A DNA stretch of 64,000 nucleotides. Origin: Granulicoccus phenolivorans DSM 17626 = NBRC 107789 = JCM 15570 (GTDB lineage: Bacteria > Actinomycetota > Actinomycetes > Propionibacteriales > Propionibacteriaceae). Positions 51,785 through 60,658 of the stretch are shown here, piece by piece (within the stretch, counting starts at the first letter, position 1; the number at the start of each line of letters is the position of its first letter). The notes beneath the pieces were generated by a model. The model saw nothing but the letters and a program-made list of their open reading frames with translations. It had not been told where the DNA came from and did no database searches. The position numbers and the translations under genes are program-made. The DNA lies in NCBI RefSeq assembly GCF_000423085.1, contig NZ_AUHH01000020.1, forward strand, positions 1-64,000, given 5' to 3'.

Positions 51785-53283
51785 CCGACCACAGCCTTCC
51801 GGATCCGGTCCCAGCCGTCGAGCACCCGGTCCACCCGGGTGCGCAGCACCGGTGCCTCGTGCGGCAGTTCCCGGACCATCTGGGTCGCCAGGTCCTCCGC
51901 CCCGTCGGTCACCACGGTGTACACCCGGTCACCGGACTGCCAGGTCAGCACCGTCGGTACGCCGGACTGGCGATAGGCGCCCAGATGCGGATCCCAGGTG
52001 GATCCCGCCGGAGCCCCGGCCAGGGCACCCTGCTGCTGGTGCACCAGCACGGTTCGCACCCCGTCGCCGTACACACTGCTGACGATCGCGGGATCGCCCT
52101 GGGCCTCCTGCCCCCGCAATCGGATCAGCTCCAGGCCGCCCAAGGACGTCTCGCAGACCCAGCCCTTCGCCTGCAGCTCGGGGGCCTTGGCCAGCGCCAT
52201 CGAGTGCGTGTCCACCTGCGCCAGCGTCTGCGCCGGCTCGGCCACCGACACCGTCGAGGTCGCGGGTTCCGATCCGGCGATCAGCAGCCGGCTCCACCCG
52301 GCGCTCTCCTGGACCTGGCCGCCGGGGCCATAGGTCACCTGCCACAGCAGTACCCCGGTCTGGTTGTCCACCCACCACCGGCCGGCGATTCCCGAACCGT
52401 CCCGGGCCTCCACCAGCGTCGAGGCGCGCCCGGCGATCTTCGGTCCGGCGAAGGCCTGGAGTTCGAAGTTCCGCGCGATCAGATCGACCCCGGACGGGGT
52501 GCCATGACCGGGCACCAGCATCCGGGTCGAGCCACCGTGCAACTGATGCACCTGCACCACCTGCCCGTCGCTCTGGCGCGCCCGCACGGTGACCTGCGAG
52601 GTGCGATACCCCGCGCCGTAGCGGACCTGGATCTTCTGTACGCCGGTGACCCGGACCGTACCGCGGGCCCGGTCGGCCCGGCTGAGTTCGGCGTACGCCC
52701 GCTCCGAGCCCAGCGCCTCGTCACCGGCGGGGCCGGGGGTGACGGCGTCCTCGTCATAGGTGTCGCCCTCATCGATGGTCAGCGCCGCGTTCAGGGCGGG
52801 GTTGGCCAGCGGATTCCCGGTCAGCGCCGCAGAGAAGTCCCCGCGCGCCTGATCGATCGGATCCACGGCCGGGGTCGCGGCGGGGGGCGCGGCGAACCAG
52901 CCGGCAGCCACCACCGCGACGGTCAGCGTCACCAGGACCAGGGCGCCACGCTGCAGTCGGCTGCGCAGGCGCTGACGCGGCAAGCGCCGGCCGGTGCCGT
53001 CCTCGGCGGGCGAGCGGGGATGATCGAAGGGCCGCGACCACAGCGGCTGCTCCGCGTCGTCGCCGGCGATCCCGACCAGGCGACCGGCCAGGGAGTCGGA
53101 GGGTCGCACCGGGGAGGTCCGGGCGCGGGACCGCAACCGATGCCGGACGGTGCGCAGTTCGGCCACCTCGGCCCGACAATCGGCGCAGCGCACCAGATGC
53201 CGCATCATCCACTCGCGCTCGGTGTGGTTCATCGCCCCGTCCACGAATGCGGACAGGTGCGGGTTCTGCCGACACGCGGTCAT
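51781..53283 (-). CDS. rseA: Anti-sigma factor RseA fused to a MucB/RseB-like domain
   Basis: A 500-residue protein. The N-terminus is a zinc-binding anti-sigma domain (H-x3-C-x2-C in HLVRCADC) that should hold SigE. A single membrane helix lies at about 114-136 ([20 protein letters not shown]). The large extracytoplasmic part looks like the lipoprotein-fold sensor domain of MucB/RseB ([33 protein letters not shown]). The mycobacterial RseA is much shorter. ATG 53283 overlaps the sigE stop (ATGA), which fits equal production of sigma and anti-sigma factor. Confidence 0.88.
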   Translation of the reverse strand: MTACRQNPHLSAFVDGAMNHTEREWMMRHLVRCADCRAEVAELRTVRHRLRSRARTSPVRPSDSLAGRLVGIAGDDAEQPLWSRPFDHPRSPAEDGTGRRLPRQRLRSRLQRGALVLVTLTVAVVAAGWFAAPPAATPAVDPIDQARGDFSAALTGNPLANPALNAALTIDEGDTYDEDAVTPGPAGDEALGSERAYAELSRADRARGTVRVTGVQKIQVRYGAGYRTSQVTVRARQSDGQVVQVHQLHGGSTRMLVPGHGTPSGVDLIARNFELQAFAGPKIAGRASTLVEARDGSGIAGRWWVDNQTGVLLWQVTYGPGGQVQESAGWSRLLIAGSEPATSTVSVAEPAQTLAQVDTHSMALAKAPELQAKGWVCETSLGGLELIRLRGQEAQGDPAIVSSVYGDGVRTVLVHQQQGALAGAPAGSTWDPHLGAYRQSGVPTVLTWQSGDRVYTVVTDGAEDLATQMVRELPHEAPVLRTRVDRVLDGWDRIRKAVVG

Positions 53284-53960
53284 CGGGCCATGCCCTCCTC
53301 CGCGGCCACGCCGAAGTAGTGCTCCCGTTCCCCGGACGGGCGCCGATGCGCCAGGGCGGTCCGCAATTGGGCCCGCCCCCGGCTGATCCGGCTGCGTACG
53401 GTGCCGATCTTCACATCCAGAACGTCGGAGATCTCCTCGTAGGACAGTCCCTCGATGTCGCACAGCACCACACAGGCGCGGAACTCCGGGGACAGCGCAT
53501 TCAGTGCCGCCGCGACGTCATGGTCGAGGTCGGCATCGGCGAGTTGATCGCCCGGCGAGGGTTCCCGCGACGGCAGCGTCGCCTCCGCGCTCTCGGACAG
53601 CCCGTCGAAGCGGATCCGCTGGCGGCGTCGCGCCTGGTCGAGGAAGAGATTGGTGGTGATCCGATGCAGCCAGCCCTCGAGGGTGCCGGGCTGGAACTTG
53701 TGCAGGGACCGGAAGACCCGCACGAAGACGTCCTGGGTCAGGTCCTCCGCGTCATCGGGGTTACCGGTCAGCCGGTAGGCGAGGCGATACACCCGGGCGG
53801 AGTGCTCCTCGACCAGTTGCTCCCAGGTCGGCGGGACCCACTCGCTCGGGGCCGGTGCCTCCGCGGCCGGAGCCTCCTCCCGCGCGCGCCGGACTCCGCG
53901 GTTCTCCGCCGCGGTCGCCGTCACCCGCTTCAGGCTGCGCCAGGGCTTCGCGATGGGCAT
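53280..53960 (-). CDS. sigE: ECF sigma factor, SigE type
   Basis: A 226-residue extracytoplasmic-function sigma factor. Region 2 contains [24 protein letters not shown] and the core-binding and -10 recognition helices; region 4 contains [31 protein letters not shown], a helix-turn-helix for the -35 element. An N-terminal extension of about 50 residues is basic. ATG 53960 is preceded by AGGAGG. It heads the stress operon with its anti-sigma factor, HtrA and TatB. Released SigE would direct envelope-repair genes. Confidence 0.95.
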   Translation of the reverse strand: MPIAKPWRSLKRVTATAAENRGVRRAREEAPAAEAPAPSEWVPPTWEQLVEEHSARVYRLAYRLTGNPDDAEDLTQDVFVRVFRSLHKFQPGTLEGWLHRITTNLFLDQARRRQRIRFDGLSESAEATLPSREPSPGDQLADADLDHDVAAALNALSPEFRACVVLCDIEGLSYEEISDVLDVKIGTVRSRISRGRAQLRTALAHRRPSGEREHYFGVAAEEGMAR

Positions 53961-54199
53961 CGGGCCTCCTCCGCCATTGTTGGACTTACCTGCGTGGTCG
54001 AACTGGTCTGCGTGCCGACCTCGCTGCGGAGAACCACGGTCCACCGCACGGGGCCTGCTGTAACCATTGTCCCAGACACCCCCGACTCCGCCCGCGTCCG
54101 ATCAACCGACTCAGGGCAGAGCAAGACCATGGTCTGACCGTGCCAACGACTCGCTGCGCAGATTCGTTCCCCGGGCCGATGCGCGTATCCCCGCGGGCC

Positions 54200-55132
54200 T
54201 CAGTGCAGACCGGCCGCACTCAGGCAGGCGGCGAAGGCGTCGCGCTGTTCGGCGGTGGCCTCCGGCATCGGGCTGCGCAGTCCGCCGACCGGCCGGCCGA
54301 TCAACTCCAGCCCCGCCTTGACCAGGATGCAGCCCTGGGTGGCGAAGACCCCGACGAAGGCCGGATAGAGCCGGCGGTGCAGCTCCAGCGCCCGGGCGGT
54401 GTCGCCGGCGGCGTACGCCTGGATCATCTGCTTGGCCTGCGCCCCGGTGAAGTGGGTGGACGTCCCGACCAGCCCGACGCCGCCGACCGCCAGCAGCGGC
54501 AGGGTCATCGCGTCGTCGCCGGAGTAGTACGCCAGGTCGGTGCGCGCCATCACCAGCGAGGAGGACGGCAGGTTCCCCTTGGCGTCCTTGACCGCCACGA
54601 TCCGCGGATGTTCGGCCAGCTCGATCAAGGTGGCCTCCTCAATCGCGGCGCCCGAGCGGTGCGGGATGTCGTACATGATGATCGGCAGCTCCGTGGCATC
54701 ACCGACCGCCCGGAAGTGCGCCAGCAGCCCGCTCTGCGGCGGCTTGGAGTAGTAGGGGGTGACCACGAGCAGACCGTCGGCACCTACCTCGGCGGCGTCG
54801 GTGGCCAGCGCGATCGTGCTGCGGGTGTCGTTGGTGCCGACTCCGGCCACCACCTGGGCCCGGTCGCCGATCTCATCGATCACCTGGACAAGCAGTTCGC
54901 GCTTCTCCGCGCGGGTGGTGGTCGGCGACTCGCCGGTGGTACCGCTGATCACCAACGCGTCATTGTGCATCTCGTCGACCAGGTACGCCGCCAGCTCGCG
55001 GGCCTTGACGAAATCGACCTCTCCCTCGGCATCGAAAGGCGTGACCATGGCGGTCAGCAGTTGTCCGAAGGGCGCCGAGTGGGGCGCGGTGGCGTTGGTC
55101 ATGGCCGAATCGTACGCAATCGGGTCGCTCAT
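54200..55132 (-). CDS. dapA: 4-hydroxy-tetrahydrodipicolinate synthase
   Basis: A 310-residue DapA that condenses pyruvate with aspartate semialdehyde, the first step to lysine and meso-diaminopimelate for the cell wall. The Schiff-base lysine is in VAVKDAKG, the catalytic Tyr in VTPYYSKPP, and SGTTGESPTTT is the substrate-binding loop. ATG 55132 lies 12 bases after the biotin carrier gene; ATG 55102, ten codons later, is an equally likely start and neither has a strong ribosome-binding site. No other lysine genes are adjacent. Confidence 0.94.
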   Translation of the reverse strand: MSDPIAYDSAMTNATAPHSAPFGQLLTAMVTPFDAEGEVDFVKARELAAYLVDEMHNDALVISGTTGESPTTTRAEKRELLVQVIDEIGDRAQVVAGVGTNDTRSTIALATDAAEVGADGLLVVTPYYSKPPQSGLLAHFRAVGDATELPIIMYDIPHRSGAAIEEATLIELAEHPRIVAVKDAKGNLPSSSLVMARTDLAYYSGDDAMTLPLLAVGGVGLVGTSTHFTGAQAKQMIQAYAAGDTARALELHRRLYPAFVGVFATQGCILVKAGLELIGRPVGGLRSPMPEATAEQRDAFAACLSAAGLH

Positions 55133-55144
55133 CGGGGGGTCGGT

Positions 55145-55384
55145 TCAGCTCTGCGGGGCGATGACCACCAGCGGATCGCCCTCGTGGACCACGTCACCGG
55201 GATGGACCACGATCTCGCTCACCACGCCGGCGCACTCGGCCAGGACCGGGATCTCCATCTTCATCGATTCCAGCAGCACGACCATGGTGTCGGCCTCGAT
55301 CGTGTCCCCGACGGCCACGTCGACGGTCAGGACATTGGCCACAATCTCGGCGGCAACGGTGTGGACACGGGGCTGTTTGCTCAT
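55145..55384 (-). CDS. Stand-alone biotin/lipoyl carrier protein (TB7.3-like)
   Basis: A 79-residue protein consisting only of a biotinyl domain. LLESMKMEIPVLAE contains the biotinylated Lys of the (A/S)MKM motif. The pattern closely resembles mycobacterial TB7.3 (Rv3221c). No carboxylase subunits are next to it, so its partner enzyme is encoded elsewhere. It is followed by dapA on the same strand with a gap of 12 bases and may share its mRNA. The pyruvate-consuming neighbour does not by itself explain its role. Confidence 0.88.
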   Translation of the reverse strand: MSKQPRVHTVAAEIVANVLTVDVAVGDTIEADTMVVLLESMKMEIPVLAECAGVVSEIVVHPGDVVHEGDPLVVIAPQS

Positions 55385-55404
55385 GCGCCACATGGTAAGG
55401 CCGG

Positions 55405-55410
55405 TAGAGT
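55405..55410 (+). promoter_or_regulatory. Likely -10 element of the methyltransferase gene, leaderless
   Basis: TAGAGT ends 7 bases before GTG 55418. The spacing helps choose this GTG over the GTG at 55409. Confidence 0.4.
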
Positions 55411-55417
55411 GCCGAAG

Positions 55418-56071
55418 GTGAACTCAGCAGCTAACGGTGCGCCGGCGCCCAACCGCGGCTCGTGGACGTACGCGGAGGATTTCCACCACGAGAACGAGGC
55501 CGCCGCCGCCGCGCGGACGGCCGCGACCGAACTCGGGGTGGTCCCGGTCTCCAAGGGTGTGGCCGGCGTACTGACCCTGCTGGCCCGCCTGATCGGGGCC
55601 CGCGCCGTCGTCGAGATCGGATCGGGCACCGGGGTCTCCGGGCTGGCCCTGTTCGAGGGGATGGATCCGGCGGGCGTACTCACCAGCGTCGACTCCGAGC
55701 ACGACCATCAGGCGGTCGCCCGGCAGATCTTCACCTCCCTCAAGATCCCGAACCGCCGCTTCCGGCTGATCAGTGGCACGGCGCTGGAGGTGCTGCCGAA
55801 GCTGAGCAGCGGGGCGTACGACCTGGTGCTGGCCGACGGCGACCCGCTGGAAGCCGTCGAGTACGTCGACCAGGCCCTGCGGCTGCTGCGCCCCGGCGGG
55901 GTGCTGGTGCTGCACGATGCGCTGTGGCACAACAAGATCGCCGACTCCGACAACCAGGAGGACGAGACGATCGTGCTGCGCGAGGCGATCGACGCGGTCC
56001 GCACCAGTACCGAACTGTGGAGCACCCTGTTGCCGGTCGGGGACGGGATGCTGGTCGCGGTGCGCGCCTGA
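55418..56071 (+). CDS. Class I SAM-dependent O-methyltransferase (Rv1220c-like)
   Basis: A 217-residue methyltransferase of the catechol/caffeoyl-CoA type. Motif I is VVEIGSGTGVSGLAL, the acidic loop after it is LTSVDSEHDHQ, and the metal-binding region is LVLADGDP with LVLHDALWHNK downstream. The same gene lies divergent from sigE in mycobacteria (Rv1220c); here dapA and the biotin carrier gene separate them. The substrate is unknown. The start codon is GTG at 55418 (or 55409), with a -10-like hexamer just upstream and no ribosome-binding site. The alarmone synthetase gene follows after four bases. Confidence 0.9.
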   Translation: MNSAANGAPAPNRGSWTYAEDFHHENEAAAAARTAATELGVVPVSKGVAGVLTLLARLIGARAVVEIGSGTGVSGLALFEGMDPAGVLTSVDSEHDHQAVARQIFTSLKIPNRRFRLISGTALEVLPKLSSGAYDLVLADGDPLEAVEYVDQALRLLRPGGVLVLHDALWHNKIADSDNQEDETIVLREAIDAVRTSTELWSTLLPVGDGMLVAVRA

Positions 56072-56075
56072 CGCC

Positions 56076-56798
56076 GTGCCCGACCCGACTCCGCCGCTGG
56101 AACAACTCATCCGGGACCGGCTGCACGGCCCCACCGATGACCCGCTGACCCCCGGCCAGGAGGCCGACCTCGTCGCCGAGGTGCGCCAACTGGGCCAGGA
56201 CTTCAACCGGCTGTTTCTCTACTACGAGTTCGGGATCGCCGAGGTCGCGACGAAGGTCGACATCCTCCGCAAAGAGTTCGAGCGCGCCCATGACTACAGC
56301 CCGATCGAGCATGTCCGGACCCGGTTGAAGTCACCGCGCAGTCTGCTGGACAAGGCCCGCCGCCGCGGGGTGGAACTGACCGTGCCGGCGATCCGGGCCG
56401 GCATCTGGGACATCGCCGGGATCCGGATCAGTTGCAGCTTCGTCTCCGATGTCTACTGGATCGCCGAGATGCTCTCCCACCAGCCCGATCTCACCGTGCT
56501 GGCCACCAAGGACTACATCGCCGAGCCCAAGCCCAACGGCTACCGCTCGCTGCACCTGATCGTGGAGGTCCCGGTCTTCCTGTCCACCCGCACCGAACAC
56601 ATCCCGGTGGAACTGCAGATCCGCAGCATCGCGATGGACTTCTGGGCCAGCATGGAGCACAAGCTGTCCTACAAGTACCGCACCGACATTCCACCGGAGC
56701 TGGCCCGGGAGATCGAGGACGCCGCCCGAGTGGCCGCCGAACTGGACGAGCGGATCGGGCGGCTGCGCGATCAGCTCCGGCCGCCACCGGCGGGCTGA
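56076..56798 (+). CDS. Small alarmone synthetase (GTP pyrophosphokinase, RelQ-like)
   Basis: A 240-residue single-domain (p)ppGpp synthetase. It has DIAGIRISCSFVSDVYWIAE, the G-loop KPNGYRSLHLIVE with the stacking Tyr, and VELQIRSIAMDFWASMEHKL with the catalytic Glu. There is no hydrolase, TGS or ACT domain, so it is not a full RelA/SpoT protein. Synthetases of this kind add a stress input independent of the ribosome. It starts at a GTG directly after the methyltransferase gene and is probably co-transcribed with it. Confidence 0.92.
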   Translation: MPDPTPPLEQLIRDRLHGPTDDPLTPGQEADLVAEVRQLGQDFNRLFLYYEFGIAEVATKVDILRKEFERAHDYSPIEHVRTRLKSPRSLLDKARRRGVELTVPAIRAGIWDIAGIRISCSFVSDVYWIAEMLSHQPDLTVLATKDYIAEPKPNGYRSLHLIVEVPVFLSTRTEHIPVELQIRSIAMDFWASMEHKLSYKYRTDIPPELAREIEDAARVAAELDERIGRLRDQLRPPPAG

Positions 56799-56833
56799 GC
56801 GCGCCACCGGCCGGCCCGGTTACCGACGGCCGA

Positions 56834-56911
56834 TGACAGGCAGGCGACATCAGTTGCGTCTGCACCCGGCGACACGCCGGGCGGCAGAGAACTGGCGCTG
56901 CCTGCCTGTCA
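56834..56911. repeat. Nested palindrome between convergent genes
   Basis: TGACAGGCAGGC (56834-56845) pairs perfectly with 56900-56911. Inside lies a second hairpin, CCCGGCG-ACA-CGCCGGG, flanked by TCTGC/GCAGA. It sits between the alarmone synthetase gene and the end of the MFS gene and could end transcription from both sides, but it is more elaborate than a usual terminator. Confidence 0.7.
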
Positions 56912-56919
56912 CTTTCCGG

Positions 56920-58560
56920 TCATACCGAGGAGACCGCCGACTCGACCAGGTCACTGCGGGGGGCAGCCGCCCGGTGCTCCGTGGCGTCCGGGCTTTCGCC
57001 GGCCGGCGCCGCGGAGCTGTTGTCGACCGTGGTCGCCAGGGGCTTCTCGGTCACGAACAGCAGCACGACCACCGCCAGCAGGGCGAACGGGATCAGCCAC
57101 AGCACGATCGGCAGCAGGGCGTCGTGGTAGGACTCCACGATCGTCAGCCGGATCGCGTCCGGCAGTTGGGCGACCGCGCTCGGGGTCAGGGAATGGATGT
57201 TCGGCCCCCCGGAGCCGGCGCCGAGGCCGCTCAGCCGGGTGGTGAGGAACTCGGTCAGCCGGGACGCGAAGATCGCCCCCACGACGGCCGAGCCGATGGT
57301 GGCCCCGACCTGCTTGAAGTAGTTGAACGCCGCCGTCGCGGTCCCGACGTAGGCCCCCGGGAACGAGTTCTGCACGATCAGCGTGAGGATCTGCTGGCCG
57401 AGGCCGAGGCCGATCCCGAAGATCGTCAGGTAGCCGGCCAGCACCCACAGATTGGTCCCCAGCGGCATCGTCCCGATCAGGAAGAGCGCACCGGCCATGA
57501 TCAGCGATCCGACCAGCGGGAAGATCCGGTATCGGCCGGTGCGTGCCACGAGTTGGCCGGACACGATCGAGGCCACCAGCAGACCCGCCATCATCGGGAT
57601 CATCATCAGCCCGGCGCGGGTGGCATCCAGGCCGCCGACCATCTGCAGGTAGGTGGGCATGTAGCCGATCACGCCGAACATCGCCAGGCCGGTGAGCAGA
57701 CCGGCGATCGTGGTGAGGGTGAAGTTGCGGTCGGCGAACAGACTCAGCGGGATGACCGGCTGGCTCGCCCGGCGCTCGACCAGCACGAAGGCGATGATCG
57801 CCGCGATGGTGATCGCGATCAGCGCGATGATCTGCGGTGAGGTCCAGGCGTACGTGCTGCCCGCCCAGGTCGACAGCAACACCAGCGAGGTGGTGGCCAC
57901 CGCGATCAACGCCATGCCGGCGTAGTCGATCTGCAGTTTGCCGGTGCGCTGCACCCGCGGCAGCCGCAGGAAGAAGATGGTCGCCAGAATGGACAGCGCG
58001 CCCAGCGGCAGGTTCATCCAGAAGGCCCAGCGCCAGCCGGGTCCCTCGGTCAGCCAGCCGCCGAGCAGCGGGCCGGCCACCGAGGAGACCGCGAAGACCG
58101 CGCCCATGATGCCCATGTACTTGCCTCGTTCGCGGGCCGGTACGACATCGGCGATGGCCGCCTGCGAAAGGATCATCAGGCCGCCGCCACCCAGGCCGAG
58201 GACGACTCGGGCGAGGATCAGCGCCCCGATGCTGGTCGCCAGGCCGCCGAGCACGGAACCGAGCATGAACAGGCTGATCGCGGCAATCAGGACGGGTTTG
58301 CGGCCGATCAGGTCACTGATCCGACCGTAGACCGGCATCATGATCGTCGAGGCGAGGATGTAGCTGGTGATCACCCAGGTCATCTGATCCACACCGCCGA
58401 GCTCGCCGACAATGGTCGGTAGCGCGGTGGACAGGATGGTCTGGCTGAGCGAGGCCATCAGCATCGTCACCATCAGGCCGGCGAACAACAGGGCAATATT
58501 GCGCCCGGAGGTCCGGGACGATTCGGGGGCGGCCTCGGTGGGCCGGGTATCTGCGGTCAA
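56920..58560 (-). CDS. MFS exporter of the DHA2 (EmrB/QacA) type
   Basis: A 546-residue transporter with about 14 membrane helices. WVITSYILASTIMMPVYGRISDLIGRKP is the motif A region, and GLGGGGLMILSQAAIADVVPARERGKYMG holds the next family signatures. It most likely exports drugs or other toxic compounds by proton antiport. Its start overlaps the tetR stop by four bases, so the regulator and pump are one operon. The C-terminal tail is hydrophilic. Confidence 0.93.
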   Translation of the reverse strand: MTADTRPTEAAPESSRTSGRNIALLFAGLMVTMLMASLSQTILSTALPTIVGELGGVDQMTWVITSYILASTIMMPVYGRISDLIGRKPVLIAAISLFMLGSVLGGLATSIGALILARVVLGLGGGGLMILSQAAIADVVPARERGKYMGIMGAVFAVSSVAGPLLGGWLTEGPGWRWAFWMNLPLGALSILATIFFLRLPRVQRTGKLQIDYAGMALIAVATTSLVLLSTWAGSTYAWTSPQIIALIAITIAAIIAFVLVERRASQPVIPLSLFADRNFTLTTIAGLLTGLAMFGVIGYMPTYLQMVGGLDATRAGLMMIPMMAGLLVASIVSGQLVARTGRYRIFPLVGSLIMAGALFLIGTMPLGTNLWVLAGYLTIFGIGLGLGQQILTLIVQNSFPGAYVGTATAAFNYFKQVGATIGSAVVGAIFASRLTEFLTTRLSGLGAGSGGPNIHSLTPSAVAQLPDAIRLTIVESYHDALLPIVLWLIPFALLAVVVLLFVTEKPLATTVDNSSAAPAGESPDATEHRAAAPRSDLVESAVSSV

Positions 58561-59213
58561 TTCTGATCTTTCTGGCTGTGGGGTTCGTCGCGGAGAATGT
58601 CGCGGAAGCCGGCGATCGCCGACTCGATGGCCTCGGGATGCGCCCCGTCCAGGTCGGCGGGGTTGCGGGAGTGCATGAAGCCCAGCACGCTGACCGCCAG
58701 GAGCACCAGGGCCCGGGCGTACTCGGCCGACGCCGCGGCATCGGCGCCCGATTCACCGGATTCACCGGGGGCATCGGAGAGTCGTCGGGCGAGGGCCTGG
58801 AGTACCTGTTCCTGGGCGGACAACATGATCTGCCGCTGCCGCCAGGCCAGTTCGGGGAATCGCTGCAGAAGCTCGCGGCGCCAGCCGAACGGCTTGTCGG
58901 CCACCTCGCTGTTGCCGAAGATCGTCTGCAGCAGCCGGACCATCCGGGTCAGCGGCGCCGCGCTGGGCCCGGCGGCCACCAGCGCGTCCAACTCCTCCTC
59001 GGGGACCCGGATCGGCGCAATGCCGAGCAACGCATCCTCCTTGGCCGCGAAGTAGTTGAAGAAGGTCCGCCGGGACACGCCGGCCCGCTTGGTGATCGCG
59101 TCGATGCTGGCCGCGGCGAGGCCGCCCTCCTCGGCCAGCGCCAGCGCAGCCTCATGCAGCAGGCGGTACGTCTCCCGCCGCTGTCGTTCCCGAAGCCCGC
59201 CACATTCTTGCAC
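58557..59213 (-). CDS. TetR-family repressor
   Basis: A 218-residue regulator. The N-terminal helix-turn-helix (SIDAITKRAGVSRRTFFNYF, about 36-55) is typical of TetR, followed by a helical ligand domain with an Ala/Ser/Gly-rich insert near 145-165. It starts at a GTG that lies inside the palindrome TGCACTAGTGCA, so the protein probably represses its own operon, including the pump downstream. The inducing compound is unknown. Confidence 0.92.
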   Translation of the reverse strand: MQECGGLRERQRRETYRLLHEAALALAEEGGLAAASIDAITKRAGVSRRTFFNYFAAKEDALLGIAPIRVPEEELDALVAAGPSAAPLTRMVRLLQTIFGNSEVADKPFGWRRELLQRFPELAWRQRQIMLSAQEQVLQALARRLSDAPGESGESGADAAASAEYARALVLLAVSVLGFMHSRNPADLDGAHPEAIESAIAGFRDILRDEPHSQKDQN

Positions 59214-59237
59214 TAGTGCATTCTATGCCTCAGTGCA
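59209..59237. promoter_or_regulatory. Candidate TetR operator, two half-overlapping sites
   Basis: TGCACTAGTGCA (59209-59220) is a perfect 12-base palindrome over the tetR start codon. TGCCTCAGTGCA (59226-59237) is a diverged copy 17 bases on. Two such sites in the promoter region suit binding by two repressor dimers. Confidence 0.55.
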
Positions 59238-59280
59238 TATTTTTCCAAACGTGCACCGGGCGGACCCCGGGAAACGAAAA

Positions 59281-59306
59281 GCCCGCACCGCCGAAGCGGT
59301 GCGGGC
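59281..59306 (-). terminator. Intrinsic terminator of the second MFS gene
   Basis: On the minus strand GCCCGCACCGC, a TTCG tetraloop and its exact complement are followed by TTTTC, starting 19 bases after the MFS stop. Confidence 0.9.
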
Positions 59307-59325
59307 GCTGCCGACCCGAGCGGGG

Positions 59326-60555
59326 CTACGCCTGCCCAGCGGCGCGCTTCCGGTTGGCCAGCAACGAGGCGATACCGGCACCCAACCCCATCAGGACGAC
59401 CAGGACGCCGTAGCCCACGACGACCCGATCCAGCCCGAGCACGGGCACCAGAATCCCGGCGACCACGGCCGGAGCCCCCAGCGCCAGATAGCTCGCGACA
59501 TAGAAGGCGGCCGACAACTCCGCACGTCGGTCGGTCTCCACGGCAGCCAGGGAGCGGAAGGCTCCGAAGAAGGCCACCCCGAAACCCGATCCGGCGACCA
59601 CGGTGGCGATGAAGAAGCCGACTGCCGAGCCCATGAACAGGAAGAGCACCGCCAGCGTGGTGCCGACCGCCAGCGCGAGCAGTCCCGGTGGCATCGCGCG
59701 CTCGGCGCTGTACCCGCGCAGCAGCGTCCCGGCGATGGCCGCGCTCCCGGTCAGGGCGGTCACCACCACGCCGCTGGCCAGCCCGGGCGGCAGCCCCAGG
59801 TAATGGATGGCCAGCGACGGGCCGATCGACATGTAGAGGCCGACCAGCGCCCACGTGGCGATGGTCGCGGCCGCGGCCCGGGCAAAGACCCCTCGGGCCT
59901 GCGCCGGGACGCCGACCCGCGGCGCCAGCGAAGCCCGTGCACCCGGGCGCTGCGGGGAGGTTTCGGGCAGCCAGATCGCGAGGATGGCCAGTACCGCGAA
60001 GAAGATCGCGAAAGCGGCGAACACCACCGTCTGCGGCATCGGCAGCAGTTGCAGCACCAGCCCGCCCAGCAGGCCACCGAGAGCGACTCCGGCCGGGGTG
60101 CCGGCGCTGGCCAGGACCGGTCCGAGCACTCCCCCACGCTTGGGCTGCAACTCGATCAGCCCGGCCGCGATCGCTCCGGTGGCGGCACCGGTCGCCAGCC
60201 CCTGGACCGTACGCGCGGCGATCAGCCACCCCGGCCCGTCGGCGATCAGGAACAGCACCATCGCGATGGTCTCGACCGCCAGCGCCGCCACCAGGACCGG
60301 CCGCCGTCCGACGTGATCGGACAGGCCACCGAAGATCAGCAGCGCCACCAGCAGCGCGAAGGCGTAGCAGGCGAAGACCAGCGTCAGCATCCCCGTGGAG
60401 AATCCCCACAGCTGCTGATAGAGGCCGTACAGCGGGGAGGGAGCGCCGGCGGCCGCCATCAACCCGAACAGGCTCACGGTGAACAGCCAGAATCCGGCCC
60501 TGCGTGACATCCGTTGCCGCGGACGTCCGGACCCGGACAGGTCAGTGGTGGGCAT
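59326..60555 (-). CDS. MFS transporter (12-helix type)
   Basis: A 409-residue major facilitator protein with 12 membrane helices and the motif A loop FGGLSDHVGRRPVL (about 75-88). The APSPLYGLYQQLWGFS segment after helix 1 is common in a group of actinobacterial drug or sugar exporters. It is divergent from an ArsR-like regulator gene and is probably controlled by it. The substrate is unknown. It ends in a stable UUCG-loop terminator. Confidence 0.9.
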   Translation of the reverse strand: MPTTDLSGSGRPRQRMSRRAGFWLFTVSLFGLMAAAGAPSPLYGLYQQLWGFSTGMLTLVFACYAFALLVALLIFGGLSDHVGRRPVLVAALAVETIAMVLFLIADGPGWLIAARTVQGLATGAATGAIAAGLIELQPKRGGVLGPVLASAGTPAGVALGGLLGGLVLQLLPMPQTVVFAAFAIFFAVLAILAIWLPETSPQRPGARASLAPRVGVPAQARGVFARAAAATIATWALVGLYMSIGPSLAIHYLGLPPGLASGVVVTALTGSAAIAGTLLRGYSAERAMPPGLLALAVGTTLAVLFLFMGSAVGFFIATVVAGSGFGVAFFGAFRSLAAVETDRRAELSAAFYVASYLALGAPAVVAGILVPVLGLDRVVVGYGVLVVLMGLGAGIASLLANRKRAAGQA

Positions 60556-60582
60556 CGTGCCCCTTTCGACTCGGCAGTCTCA

Positions 60583-60648
60583 TTCGAAGATTGTTCGACA
60601 AAACTCGAACAGTCAGACCCTAACCGAAGCACCCGGATTGTTCAACTA
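60583..60648. promoter_or_regulatory. Candidate operator between MFS and ArsR-like genes
   Basis: The 103-base divergent promoter region holds TTCGAA (60583-60588), TGTTCG-N8-CGAACA (60592-60611) and two direct copies of GATTGTTCRAC (60589 and 60636). These related GTTCGA-type sites suggest binding of the adjacent regulator. Confidence 0.45.
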
Positions 60649-60658
60649 TTCTGGAACC

